Assembly: GCF_027941835.1 (NCBI RefSeq)
Contig: NZ_CP116005.1
Span: 3,549,501-3,613,500, forward strand
From: Sphingosinicella microcystinivorans
GTDB lineage: Bacteria > Pseudomonadota > Alphaproteobacteria > Sphingomonadales > Sphingomonadaceae
Direction: 5' to 3'
DNA length: 64,000 nt
Of the stretch, positions 25,161 to 33,029 are shown one piece after another. Position 1 is the stretch's first letter. Every line of letters starts with the position of its first letter. A program made the position numbers and the translations under genes. Below the pieces are notes generated by a model. The model saw only the letters and a list, made by a program, of their open reading frames with translations. It was not told where the DNA came from and made no database searches.

Positions 25161-27922
25161 TGGTCGCGTCGGTGTCCGCGCTCACCAGCTCGGCGCAGGC
25201 AAGCAGCTACTATGAGGCCGATGACTATTACGCCGAGGGCGGTCTCTCCCCTTCGGAATGGCGGGGCAAGGGCGCCGAGGCGCTGGACCTCTCCGGCGAA
25301 GTGGACCGGGACCGGTTCCGCGCGCTTCTGGACGGCAATGTCGCGGGCGCGCAGCTCGGCACCGTGCGCGGCGGCCAGCTGGAGCACCGCCCCGGCTGGG
25401 ATGTGACCCTGAGCGCGCCGAAGTCGGTGTCGATCATGGCGGAGGTGGCGGGCGACCGGCGGCTGATTGCGGCGCATGGTGAGGCGGTCAGAACCGCGAT
25501 GGCGCATGTCGAGGCGCACATGGCCGCAACGCGCGTCCGGGACGGCGGCGCCATTGCCCGCGAGGCCACCGGCAATCTTATCATCGCCAGCTTCCAGCAC
25601 GGCACCAGCCGCGCGCAGGACCCGCAGCTTCATACCCACAACGTCATCATGAACGCGACGCAGGGTGAAGACGGCAACTGGCGCAGCCTTGAGCCGCGCG
25701 CGCTCTACCAGCTTCAGAAGCAGATCGGCGCGATCTACCGGCAGGAACTGGCGTTGAAGGTGCGCGAGCTCGGCTATGAGATTGAGGTGGGCAAGGACTC
25801 GCTGTTCGAGATCAAGGGCGTGTCCGGCGCGGCGATGGCCGCGTTCAGCACGCGAAGCGCCGAGATCGAGGCGGCCTTGGCCGCGCGCGGCACGTCGCGC
25901 GACGCTGCGAGCGCTGGGGAAAAGCAGGTCGCGGCGCTCGACACGCGGCAAGCGAAGGTCGCCGCCGATCATGCCGCACTTGTCGCGGGCTGGCGGGAGA
26001 CGGCCGACAAGGCAGGGTTTGGTCCGGATACTCGGCTGGCGATGATCGAGCGAGCCGAAGCCATGGCGGCCGATCCTGCCCACCGCTTGCGCCTCCAAAT
26101 GCAGGACGACGGGGCCGCAGCCCGCGCGGTCACCCAGGCCGCCGACAAGCTCGGCGAACGGCAGTCGGTGTTTTCTGTTGCCGCGTTGCATGAGGAAGCC
26201 GGACGGATCGGGCACGGCAAGGTGAGCTACGCGCAGGTGGGTGCGGCCCTCGCGGCGGCGACGAAACAGGGCGCGTTGATCGAGCGGACCTTTTTGGACC
26301 GGCGCGGCGCGGCGTTCGCCGGGTTCACCACCCGCCAGAATGTCGAGACTGAAGCCCGGATGCTGCGCACCGAGGCGGAGGGGCGCGGTACGCTTGCCCC
26401 GATTGCATCGCCTCTCGCAGCTGCCAAGGCGGTCGCCAACGCCGCCGCGCAGGCGGAACGCACCGGGTTCGGCTGGAACGCCGACCAGCGCCAAGCCACG
26501 GCGCAGCTTCTGAGCAGCCGGAACCGCGTCACCGCCTTGCAGGGCTATGCGGGCACTGCCAAGACCACCACGGTCCTCACGACGTTTGCGCGCGAGGCCG
26601 AGGCGCGCGGCGTATCCGTCATCGCGCTTGCCCCCACTGCATCGGCGGCGATGGTGCTGGGCGAGGCGCTCGGCGCGCGCGGCGACACCGTCGCGCGGCA
26701 CCTTCTGTCACCCGAGCGCTCCCCTCAGGGCCAGCCTGCTGCGTGGATCGTGGACGAGGCTTCGCTCCTCTCGGCCCACGACACCGCCCGGTTGCTCGAC
26801 CTCGCCGACCGGCACAATGCCCGCGTCCTCCTTGTCGGCGACGTGAAGCAGCTTGGCTCGGTCGAAGCGGGCGCGGCGTTCGCGCAGTTGCAGGGCGCTG
26901 GCATGGAAACCGCGAGGCTCGCCGAGATCGTCCGGCAGACCAACGCCGCGACAAAAGAGGCCGTGCTCGCGTCGATCGCGGGGGACGCGAAGGCGGCGCT
27001 CGACGCGCTCGATCGGGGCGGCGGGCAGATCATCGAGCGTGCCGACCGCGCCGAGCGGTTTGCTGCCATTGCCGGGACATATGCTGCGCTGGACAAGGCG
27101 GGGCGCGCCCGCACGCTTGTCATCGAACCGTCGCGCGAGGGGCGCGATGCATTGACCACCGATATCCGCGCGGCGCTGACGCGGTCGGGCGCGCTTACCG
27201 GTCCCGCCGTCACGGTGGAGAGCCTTGTCAACAAGGGACTGACCCGCGCCGAGGCGCGCGATCCCTTGAGCTATGACAAGGGCGATGTCGTCCGGTTCAC
27301 CCGCGACTATGCCGACAAGGGCGTGGCGCGCGGCGAAGCTTACCGGGTGGAGAGCATCGACCCGGCGAAGTCCGCCATAACGCTCAAATCTGAGGACGGG
27401 CGCGAGGTGGATTGGCGTTTACGGCAATGGGGCGCGGGCAAGAGCCAAGCGTTTGCGCCGCAGTCGCTTGAGCTGAAAGCCGGTGACAGCATTCGGTTCA
27501 CCCGCAACGATCGCGAGATGGGCCGGGTCAACGGGGGGCGCGGCATCGTGATCTCCGTGGACGAGAAATCCCGGACGGCAACGATCCAGACGTCGAAAGG
27601 CAGAACCGAAACGCTGAACCTCGACGCGGCGCACGACAGGCACATCGCCCATGCCTATGTCGAGACCACGTTCGCCGCCCAGGGCCGTACCGCCGACCAC
27701 GTCATTATCCATGCCGACAGCCGGGCGACCAACCTCGTCGATCAGAAGAGCTTCTATGTGGGGATTTCTCGCGCCAAAGCTTCCGCCACCGTGTTCACCA
27801 ATGATCGTGGGAAGCTGGTATCCGCGATCAGCGAACGGGCAGGACAGGTGCAAACCGCGATCGCACAGGCGGTCATGGCCTCGCCCGTCTCCGTCAAGGC
27901 CAAGGTGGCCGGACTGGGCTGA
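25160..27922 (+). CDS. traA: MobF-type relaxase/helicase TraA
   Basis: The protein has 920 residues. N-terminal tyrosines (ASSYYEADDYY) include the likely nicking residue. The metal-binding HxH is in PQLHTHNVIMN (about residue 158), and the TrwC-type relaxase domain ends near 290. A superfamily I helicase follows, with Walker A GYAGTAKTT at about 461, VDEAS and a C-terminal AYVETTFAAQGRT. It nicks at oriT, stays on the 5' end and unwinds DNA for transfer. ATG 25160 overlaps the traD stop as TGATG. It is full length, so mobilisation could still work in trans. Confidence 0.92.
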   Translation: MVASVSALTSSAQASSYYEADDYYAEGGLSPSEWRGKGAEALDLSGEVDRDRFRALLDGNVAGAQLGTVRGGQLEHRPGWDVTLSAPKSVSIMAEVAGDRRLIAAHGEAVRTAMAHVEAHMAATRVRDGGAIAREATGNLIIASFQHGTSRAQDPQLHTHNVIMNATQGEDGNWRSLEPRALYQLQKQIGAIYRQELALKVRELGYEIEVGKDSLFEIKGVSGAAMAAFSTRSAEIEAALAARGTSRDAASAGEKQVAALDTRQAKVAADHAALVAGWRETADKAGFGPDTRLAMIERAEAMAADPAHRLRLQMQDDGAAARAVTQAADKLGERQSVFSVAALHEEAGRIGHGKVSYAQVGAALAAATKQGALIERTFLDRRGAAFAGFTTRQNVETEARMLRTEAEGRGTLAPIASPLAAAKAVANAAAQAERTGFGWNADQRQATAQLLSSRNRVTALQGYAGTAKTTTVLTTFAREAEARGVSVIALAPTASAAMVLGEALGARGDTVARHLLSPERSPQGQPAAWIVDEASLLSAHDTARLLDLADRHNARVLLVGDVKQLGSVEAGAAFAQLQGAGMETARLAEIVRQTNAATKEAVLASIAGDAKAALDALDRGGGQIIERADRAERFAAIAGTYAALDKAGRARTLVIEPSREGRDALTTDIRAALTRSGALTGPAVTVESLVNKGLTRAEARDPLSYDKGDVVRFTRDYADKGVARGEAYRVESIDPAKSAITLKSEDGREVDWRLRQWGAGKSQAFAPQSLELKAGDSIRFTRNDREMGRVNGGRGIVISVDEKSRTATIQTSKGRTETLNLDAAHDRHIAHAYVETTFAAQGRTADHVIIHADSRATNLVDQKSFYVGISRAKASATVFTNDRGKLVSAISERAGQVQTAIAQAVMASPVSVKAKVAGLG

Positions 27923-27991
27923 CACGTTATACGAAGTCATTGACTGTATTGCGTCACTTGACACCGTACGGACATCGATATAGGAGAACTC

Positions 27992-28282
27992 ATGAAGATC
28001 AGAAACGTGATCCACAAAGGATTGCGGCGTTTCATCGACGACGACGATGAAAGCGGCCTTCAGCCCGCCGTTGTCGCCAAGGTCCGGCGCATGGTCACTT
28101 TCCTTCAAGACATGGAACGGGAGGACGAGCTTCGCACCGTGCCGAGCTGGAAGGCCCATATGCTGACCGGCGACCGCAAAGGAACGTGGAGCCTGTTCGT
28201 CACCAAGAACTGGCGGATGACATTTCGGATCGACCGCGACGAGATCGAGATCATCGACCTCGACTATGAAGATTACCACTAG
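27992..28282 (+). CDS. higB: HigB/RelE-superfamily toxin
   Basis: The protein has 96 residues. It contains MLTGDRKGTWSLFVTKNWRMTFR, the core of HigB-type mRNA interferases, including the conserved WRMTF segment, and a C-terminal IDLDYEDYH. It would cut mRNA on the ribosome when free. GGAG precedes the ATG. In HigBA operons the toxin comes first, as here; the antitoxin start lies 9 bases past its stop. Upstream TTGAC hexamers around 27940-27960 may be part of the promoter. Confidence 0.85.
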   Translation: MKIRNVIHKGLRRFIDDDDESGLQPAVVAKVRRMVTFLQDMEREDELRTVPSWKAHMLTGDRKGTWSLFVTKNWRMTFRIDRDEIEIIDLDYEDYH

Positions 28283-28291
28283 GAGGTGGCT

Positions 28292-28621
28292 ATGGCTTCG
28301 ATTGCAGGTATCCGCTTGAAGAACCCGGCCCATCCCGGCGGTTTCATCAAGCATGAGATCATCGAGCCGCTGGGCCTGTCGGTTACGGCGGCGGCGGACG
28401 TGCTGGGTGTGACCCGCGCCACGCTTTCGACCTTGCTCAACGAGCGAGCGCACCTGTCGCCGGAAATGGCGCTGCGGGTTGAAAAGGCGTTCGGCGTATC
28501 GATGGATACCCTCATGCGGATGCAGAACAGCTACGACATCGCGCAAACCCGCAAGCGCGAGGGCGAGATCAAGGTTGCGCCCTTCAAGGGCAAGCCAGTT
28601 GAGCCGCAGGCGGCGGCTTGA
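28292..28621 (+). CDS. higA: HigA family antitoxin (XRE-type)
   Basis: This 109-residue protein contains HPGGFIKHEIIEPLGLSVTAA and LGVTRATLSTLLNERAHLSP, the classic HigA helix-turn-helix, then ALRVEKAFGVSMDTLMRMQ. It neutralises HigB and represses the operon. AGGAGG at 28281-28286 fixes ATG 28292 as the start over the in-frame GTG at 28286. A second addiction module inside one short element fragment is consistent with plasmid or ICE origin. Confidence 0.87.
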   Translation: MASIAGIRLKNPAHPGGFIKHEIIEPLGLSVTAAADVLGVTRATLSTLLNERAHLSPEMALRVEKAFGVSMDTLMRMQNSYDIAQTRKREGEIKVAPFKGKPVEPQAAA

Positions 28622-28627
28622 CCAGAC

Positions 28628-29026
28628 ATGAAGCTTATCAAATCAAAAAAGCGAGTCGCCGATCATGGGGAGGTATTCACGCCACCATGGCTTGTGGAAA
28701 AAATGCTGGATCTGGTGAAGGGCGAGACGGAACGGATCGACGCGCGTTTTCTTGAACCAGCCTGCGGCAGCGGCAATTTCCTCGTGCCGATCTTGCAGCG
28801 CAAGCTGGCCGCAGTGGAGCTGAAGTTCTGCAAGTCCGATTTCGAGAAGCGGCACTATGCCCTATTGGCAGTAATGTGCGCTTATGGGGTCGAGCTGCTG
28901 CCCGATAACATCGCCGAGTGCCGGGCGAATATGCTTGAGGTTTTTGCCGACTATCTCTGTCTAGCCGAGAAGGACGAGCTATACCGCGCCGCCTCTTATG
29001 TCCTATCGCTAAATCTCGTTTATGGG
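28628..29026 (+). pseudogene. N-6 adenine-specific DNA methyltransferase, 3' end cut by IS21 fragment
   Basis: The N-terminal 133 residues remain: GEVFTPPWLVEKML, then motif I as FLEPACGSGNF, then helical segments ending LSLNLVYG at the IS boundary. Such proteins are usually several hundred residues long, with the catalytic NPPY motif downstream, so no activity is expected. The frame runs 6 bases into the IS before a stop. It was probably part of a type IIG or type I-like restriction-modification gene on the incoming element. Confidence 0.82.
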
Positions 29027-29346
29027 TGGTGACACGCCTCGAAGAGGAGACCCGGATCGGCAAAGGCGGGACCCTGGCGGCGCAGCTGTCGCGGCTCGAC
29101 CTGATCGTGCTCGACGAGCTCGGTTATCTGCCGTTCGCCCGCTCGGGAGGGCAGTTGCTGTTCCACCTCATCAGCAAGCTTTATGAGCGGACCAGCGTCA
29201 TCATCACCACGAACCTCGCCTTCGGCGAATGGCCGACCGTGTTCGGCGATCCCAAGATGACCACGGCGCTGCTCGACCGCGTCACCCACCACTGCGATAT
29301 CGTCGAGACGGGCAACGACAGCTGGCGCTTCAAAAACCGCAGCTGA
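29027..29346 (+). pseudogene. istB 3' fragment, second copy
   Basis: It encodes the same C-terminal IstB piece as the fragment at 19516-19835 ([11 protein letters not shown] to SWRFKNRS). The Walker A half is missing, so it is not expected to function. Confidence 0.85.
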
Positions 29347-29524
29347 CAGCCACCTTCGGCGCCTTCAAAAATCTATCTTGCGCTGCGCGCGCCTCCGGTC
29401 GGGCTACGCCCGCCCTCCGCCGCACGCAGCGCAAGGCCATCTTCAACAAACCAGCATCATATTATCCGAAAAGGGGGTCCCTCTTCGACGCCGATCGGGG
29501 GTCCCTTTTGAACGCCGTTTGACA
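29027..29524 (+). mobile_element. 498-bp right-end fragment of an IS21-family element (copy 2)
   Basis: It reads the same as copy 1 at 19516-20013 in length, internal breakpoint (TGGTGACACG) and outer end (CGTTTGACA). The flanks differ: TTTATGGG on the left and AAGGAGCT on the right. Copies 1 and 2 are direct repeats enclosing about 9 kb of transfer and addiction genes. Confidence 0.85.
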
Positions 29525-29560
29525 AAGGAGCTACGGCGGCGGCGTTGACGGGCGCGCGCT

Positions 29561-30070
29561 ATGACCGCTGCGGTACGCCAAAGGGCACCTTCGGAGCGCT
29601 GGAGGGACGGCCCCGGAAAGCTCGCTACCATCGTCGTGTGGGAGGACGGGGCCGCGCGGCAACGCCGATGCAAATGGGGGCTGGCACCGAGGGAGTCCTA
29701 CGGCGACCCCATCAGCCTCCTGCGCTCCGAAGCGCGCACCATCGTGAACCCCTGCCTCATCATCGCGTCTGACTTCGAGGTGGAAGCGGGTATGGGCTCC
29801 CGCCGCAAGCGCTACTCCGTCCGGCTGGTGACGGATGAGCCGTTCTTTTGCTTCGCGGGAATGTGGCGCCCGGCGACGGACGATTGGCCCGAGGCGTTCG
29901 CCGCGCTGACGACCGAGGCGGGGCCTGATGTGGCGCCTTATAAGGACCGACAGCTCGCCGTGGTGCGCCCGGAGGATTGGGAGGACTGGTTGAGGCAGCG
30001 GAGGGGCGTTGAGGACCTTCTCAGGCCGTTCCCGAAGGGGAGCTTCGAAATCACCGATCCGGCGAAGTGA
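29561..30070 (+). CDS. Degenerate SRAP (HMCES/YedK)-like protein next to an IS end
   Basis: The protein has 169 residues. Segments RCKWGLAPR, NPCLIIASDFE, FFCFAGMWRPA and AVVRPEDWEDWL align with the SRAP protein at 30954. The catalytic Cys2 of SRAP proteins is absent at the N-terminus and the HHRMP motif is replaced by YKDRQL, so DNA-crosslinking activity is unlikely. A stop in frame at 29546 separates it from the IS, and the true N-terminus may have been lost with the insertion. It is either a decayed gene or a divergent subfamily. Confidence 0.55.
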   Translation: MTAAVRQRAPSERWRDGPGKLATIVVWEDGAARQRRCKWGLAPRESYGDPISLLRSEARTIVNPCLIIASDFEVEAGMGSRRKRYSVRLVTDEPFFCFAGMWRPATDDWPEAFAALTTEAGPDVAPYKDRQLAVVRPEDWEDWLRQRRGVEDLLRPFPKGSFEITDPAK

Positions 30071-30158
30071 AACTCGAAATTTAATCTCACTGTCGGGAAA
30101 CTTGACAAAGTTTATTGAAAACCGTTCGCAGATGTTGTTTTTTAAAACGATTTTCGCT

Positions 30159-30174
30159 TGGCACGCTCCTTGCT
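30159..30174 (+). promoter_or_regulatory. Sigma-54 (RpoN) promoter of the PEP-CTERM gene
   Basis: The sequence TGGCACGCTCCTTGCT matches the -24/-12 consensus TGGCACR-N4-TTGCW exactly. It lies 56 bases ahead of the PEP-CTERM ATG. Such promoters need an enhancer-binding activator; AT-rich sequence with a TGTC/GACA dyad at about 30092-30108 lies upstream. Confidence 0.75.
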
Positions 30175-30230
30175 TTGTTACGCGTGTGTACCGGGTCAGC
30201 ATTTGTTTGGGCTCGGATCAGGAGACGAAC

Positions 30231-30833
30231 ATGAACAAGTATCTTTTGACCGCAGCAGCCCTTGGCACTGTCGCAGCGTTCAGCGCTCCGGCTCAAGCTG
30301 CGCTCATTACCTGCCCGGTCGCGCACATCGCGGACGGCACGTCGAAGGTTTTCAACGGCAGCGACAGCGCCGTGTCGGCCTGCCAGTACGATGATGCAAC
30401 GGGCAACAGCACGGTCGCCAACCTCACCAACATCAACACGTCAGCCTTCTATGGCTTCAGCGACTGGGCGGACAACGGCCAGACGCAGATCAACCTCGCC
30501 GAAGGCGCGGGCGGTGCGGGCACGTGGACGATCAACGGCGTCGATTTCGCTGCTTACGATTACATGATCGTGTTCAAGAACGGCAACGGCACGCACCTCA
30601 CCGGCTTCCTCTTCAATGAAGAGTTCTCGTCGGGCGGTTGGTCCACTCCCTTCACCGATCCGCCGTTCGACCTGCCGGGAGCGAGCAAGTCGCACGCCGT
30701 GTCGCATTATTCGATTGTGAAGCGGTACAATCCCGAAACCCCGCCGCCGGTTGATGTACCGGAGCCCGCCGCTCTGGCGCTTCTTGGCCTCGGCCTGATG
30801 GGTGTCGGCATGGCGCGCCGCCGCCGAGGCTGA
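30231..30833 (+). CDS. PEP-CTERM sorted surface protein
   Basis: The protein has 200 residues. A Sec signal peptide (MNKYLLTAAALGTVAAFSAPAQA) is followed by a Gly/Asn/Thr-rich domain of about 150 residues and the sorting tail VPEPAALALLGLGLMGVGMA with RRRR. Exosortase recognises VPEP and processes the tail, which sends the protein to the surface or into exopolysaccharide. GGAG precedes the ATG, a sigma-54 promoter lies upstream and an intrinsic terminator follows, so it is a monocistronic unit. Its exosortase is not in the window, but exosortase-A-associated glycan genes lie at 48-52 kb. Confidence 0.9.
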   Translation: MNKYLLTAAALGTVAAFSAPAQAALITCPVAHIADGTSKVFNGSDSAVSACQYDDATGNSTVANLTNINTSAFYGFSDWADNGQTQINLAEGAGGAGTWTINGVDFAAYDYMIVFKNGNGTHLTGFLFNEEFSSGGWSTPFTDPPFDLPGASKSHAVSHYSIVKRYNPETPPPVDVPEPAALALLGLGLMGVGMARRRRG

Positions 30834-30854
30834 CGCATAAGCGATATCACGCAC

Positions 30855-30891
30855 AAGAAGGGCGTCCGGAAACGGGCGCCCTTCTTCTTTT
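30855..30891 (+). terminator. Intrinsic terminator after the PEP-CTERM gene
   Basis: AGAAGGGCG on the left pairs with CGCCCTTCT on the right, extended by TCCG/CGGG around a GAAA loop, and is followed by TCTTTT. Confidence 0.85.
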
Positions 30892-30953
30892 GATTCAGCA
30901 ATGTCGAGAAGCCTTAACATTGCGGCCGTTAAGTGCTGTGGTACGTTTGCTAA

Positions 30954-31589
30954 ATGTGCAACCTCTACACCGTCAACGTAAGTGCCAACGCCATCGCCGA
31001 CGCCTTCAAGGCCCGGATGCCGACCGCCTTCAATGCCGCGCAGGGCGACGTGTACCCCGGCGCTCCCGGCATGGTGGTGCGCGAGGCGGACGGCGGGCGC
31101 GTGGTGCAGGCCATGACATGGGGCTTCCCGCTCCCGCAAAAGAGCAAGAAAACCGGTCTGCCGATCAAGCCCAAGCCGGTGAACAACATTGCCGACCTGT
31201 CCAGCTTCATGTGGCGTCATATCGCGCCCCGTCCCGAACACCGCTGCCTGATCCCGCTAACCGGCTTTGCCGAGGCCGAAGGCGAGCAAGGCGCCAAGAC
31301 GCGGACGTGGTTTCGGGTGAAGCGTCAGCCGGTGTTCGCGTGGGCGGGGATGTGGAAGGACAGCCACGAGTGGGGCGCGGTCTATTCGGGGCTGATGACC
31401 GATTGCAATGCGACGGTTGAACCGGTGCATCATCGGATGCCGGTCCTATTGCTCCCGGATGAGTGGGAGCGCTGGCTGCACGGCTCGCTGGACGACGTGC
31501 AGGACTTTCAGGACCGGACCTTTCCGGCCGAACTCACCGAGATCGAGCGGACGGCAGAGCCGTGGTTACGGCGCACGTCGGCAGCATAG
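30954..31589 (+). CDS. SRAP domain protein (HMCES/YedK-like abasic-site crosslinker)
   Basis: The protein has 211 residues. Catalytic Cys2 (MCNLY) becomes the N-terminus after Met removal. The conserved Asn lies in VNNIADL, the Glu in LTGFAEAEG and the His in PVHHRMPVLL. SRAP proteins crosslink to abasic sites in single-stranded DNA and protect them during replication. Length is normal. It stands alone after the terminator of the PEP-CTERM gene. Confidence 0.9.
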   Translation: MCNLYTVNVSANAIADAFKARMPTAFNAAQGDVYPGAPGMVVREADGGRVVQAMTWGFPLPQKSKKTGLPIKPKPVNNIADLSSFMWRHIAPRPEHRCLIPLTGFAEAEGEQGAKTRTWFRVKRQPVFAWAGMWKDSHEWGAVYSGLMTDCNATVEPVHHRMPVLLLPDEWERWLHGSLDDVQDFQDRTFPAELTEIERTAEPWLRRTSAA

Positions 31590-31605
31590 GGGGTTTCTGC
31601 CCAGC

Positions 31606-31965
31606 CTATTTCTTTTCGGTGTCCCGTTTAACGTCTCGTAGCCATGAGCAAAACGAGAGCAAGGCCACCAAGTATGCCAAAACTAGAAGGCAAATTGCCT
31701 TGGCAAAGCGGGTCGAAGCCACGTCTTGAATAACAGCCACCTGCTCCGCTCCCTTTAGCAGAGCGGCTGCACTCTCCATGCCTTGTGCATGGAAGTGCAG
31801 CGCAATCAGCACGGGGGTGAAAAGGATGAGCGAGGTAACGAGAAGCCAGCGAGAGAGCACCTTTTGAACAGCAGGCTCTTTAAGCGCGAGCGAAATCATC
31901 CCGCCCCCGACGGCTAGGGCAGCGGCAGCGGATATTCCAACAATTTGAAGCGTATCCCCCATCAC
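31606..31965 (-). CDS. Three-pass membrane protein, hypothetical
   Basis: This 119-residue protein has hydrophobic segments at about residues 8-26 (IVGISAAAALAVGGGMISL), 40-58 (WLLVTSLILFTPVLIAL) and 90-108 (ICLLVLAYLVALLSFCSWL). No family is recognised. It is convergent with the SRAP gene, 16 bases away, and lies downstream of the nuclease gene on the same strand. Confidence 0.6.
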   Translation of the reverse strand: MMGDTLQIVGISAAAALAVGGGMISLALKEPAVQKVLSRWLLVTSLILFTPVLIALHFHAQGMESAAALLKGAEQVAVIQDVASTRFAKAICLLVLAYLVALLSFCSWLRDVKRDTEKK

Positions 31966-31996
31966 GCCAACATGCCCCCGAAGTTGCCCAAGTCAA

Positions 31997-32419
31997 TCAC
32001 CTGTAGCGGCGTGCCATCCCGGCCCGCAACATCGCCTTGTTGAGGTCGACCCCGTCCGACACGCAGCGCGTCAGCGCCCGGCCGTAAGCATCCCGCCCCG
32101 TCACCGTGCAGCGCACCTCGCCGCGTGTCAGCGACCGCAGAAAGTCCCTCGACGACACCGCACGGCCCTGATGGCAATCCGAACGCGCCCTTCGGCCATC
32201 CTTGCAACGGGGACTGTCGGCCATCTCAGGTGCATCAATGCCCGCCAGCCGGACCCGTTCGCCCTGGCATCGCAGGCTGTCCCCGTCGTGAACCGAAGGG
32301 GCGATGCGAGAGAGGATGAGGGCAGCGGCGAACACGGGGGAGCTTTCAGGGGCTATCGGTGGACCTTCAGGGCCTCCACCTACTCCGCCCGTCGCGCTGC
32401 CGATAGAGGGCCGTTGCAA
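31997..32419 (-). CDS. Thermonuclease (staphylococcal nuclease-like) family protein
   Basis: The protein has up to 140 residues. The SNase fold is recognisable from VHDGDSLRCQGERVRLAGID followed by APEM (Asp and the first catalytic Arg), the second-Arg region GRDAYGRALTRC, and the terminal LNKAMLRAGMARRY. The start is uncertain: ATG 32419 adds a Gly/Pro-rich leader, while GTG 32335 begins at a short hydrophobic segment that may be a signal anchor. It should cleave DNA or RNA, probably outside the cytoplasm. Confidence 0.75.
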   Translation of the reverse strand: MQRPSIGSATGGVGGGPEGPPIAPESSPVFAAALILSRIAPSVHDGDSLRCQGERVRLAGIDAPEMADSPRCKDGRRARSDCHQGRAVSSRDFLRSLTRGEVRCTVTGRDAYGRALTRCVSDGVDLNKAMLRAGMARRYR

Positions 32420-32448
32420 GAATGTTCCGCTTATGTTCTCTTTGACTC

Positions 32449-32637
32449 ATGTCCCGAATCAATCCCTCCGAACTCGCCTCGCTGCTCCTCACCGCGCCCC
32501 TCGGTGCCCGCATCGGCCTAGCAACGCACAGTGAAGGCGCCCGGAAGGATGCCGCGAAGGCGTTGGCCGAAAGTGTCGTGCGGCGGCTCGAAGGTGCGCC
32601 CGAGGTGGACCGAAACCAACTTCGGCTCCCCATCTAG
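32449..32637 (+). CDS. Short hypothetical protein (62 residues)
   Basis: It begins MSRINPSELASLLLTAPLGAR and ends NQLRLPI. The pattern of a short helix, APxGARIGL, then an Ala/Glu-rich helix (DAAKALAESVVRRLE) and a terminal LPI resembles short sphingomonad proteins I recall under the name DUF6771, but I cannot verify this. No function is known. It is followed by another small gene on the same strand. Confidence 0.5.
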   Translation: MSRINPSELASLLLTAPLGARIGLATHSEGARKDAAKALAESVVRRLEGAPEVDRNQLRLPI

Positions 32638-32653
32638 CTCACTTCCGGCGCCC

Positions 32654-33007
32654 ATGCCGTTCACCCGCGAACAGATGATCTACAAGGCCGTCGTGGCGCT
32701 GGACGAGGCTATCGGCGAATACACCGGCGAGAAGCCCCGGCCGTCGTTCGCGCTGCGGTTCTGCCTCGCGTACCTGTTCAGCCAGAGCGACGGCAATCGG
32801 CTGCCTTATGACGAGTTCTGGAAGTATCTCAGCTACGAGGGGCATAGCGGTTACGATGAGGACGCGGCGCGCTACGTTCAGAGCACGCGGCTGCGCGGGT
32901 GCAGGAACGCCATTATGAAAAGCGTGGGCATGGGCGGGACGCCTGAAGTGTTTGAAGCGGTCGCGAGGGGGCACCGCAGAAACGGAAGGCAGGCTAGCAA
33001 CAGTTAA
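32654..33007 (+). CDS. Hypothetical protein (117 residues)
   Basis: It is a soluble, charged protein beginning MPFTREQMIYKAVVALDEAI with AYLFSQSDGNRLPYDEFWKYL in the middle. ATG 32654 was chosen because upstream codons in the same frame overlap the preceding small gene. I recognise no domain. It sits 16 bases after the 62-residue gene. Confidence 0.45.
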   Translation: MPFTREQMIYKAVVALDEAIGEYTGEKPRPSFALRFCLAYLFSQSDGNRLPYDEFWKYLSYEGHSGYDEDAARYVQSTRLRGCRNAIMKSVGMGGTPEVFEAVARGHRRNGRQASNS

Positions 33008-33029
33008 GGAGTGTGCTACCGTGCGACAT

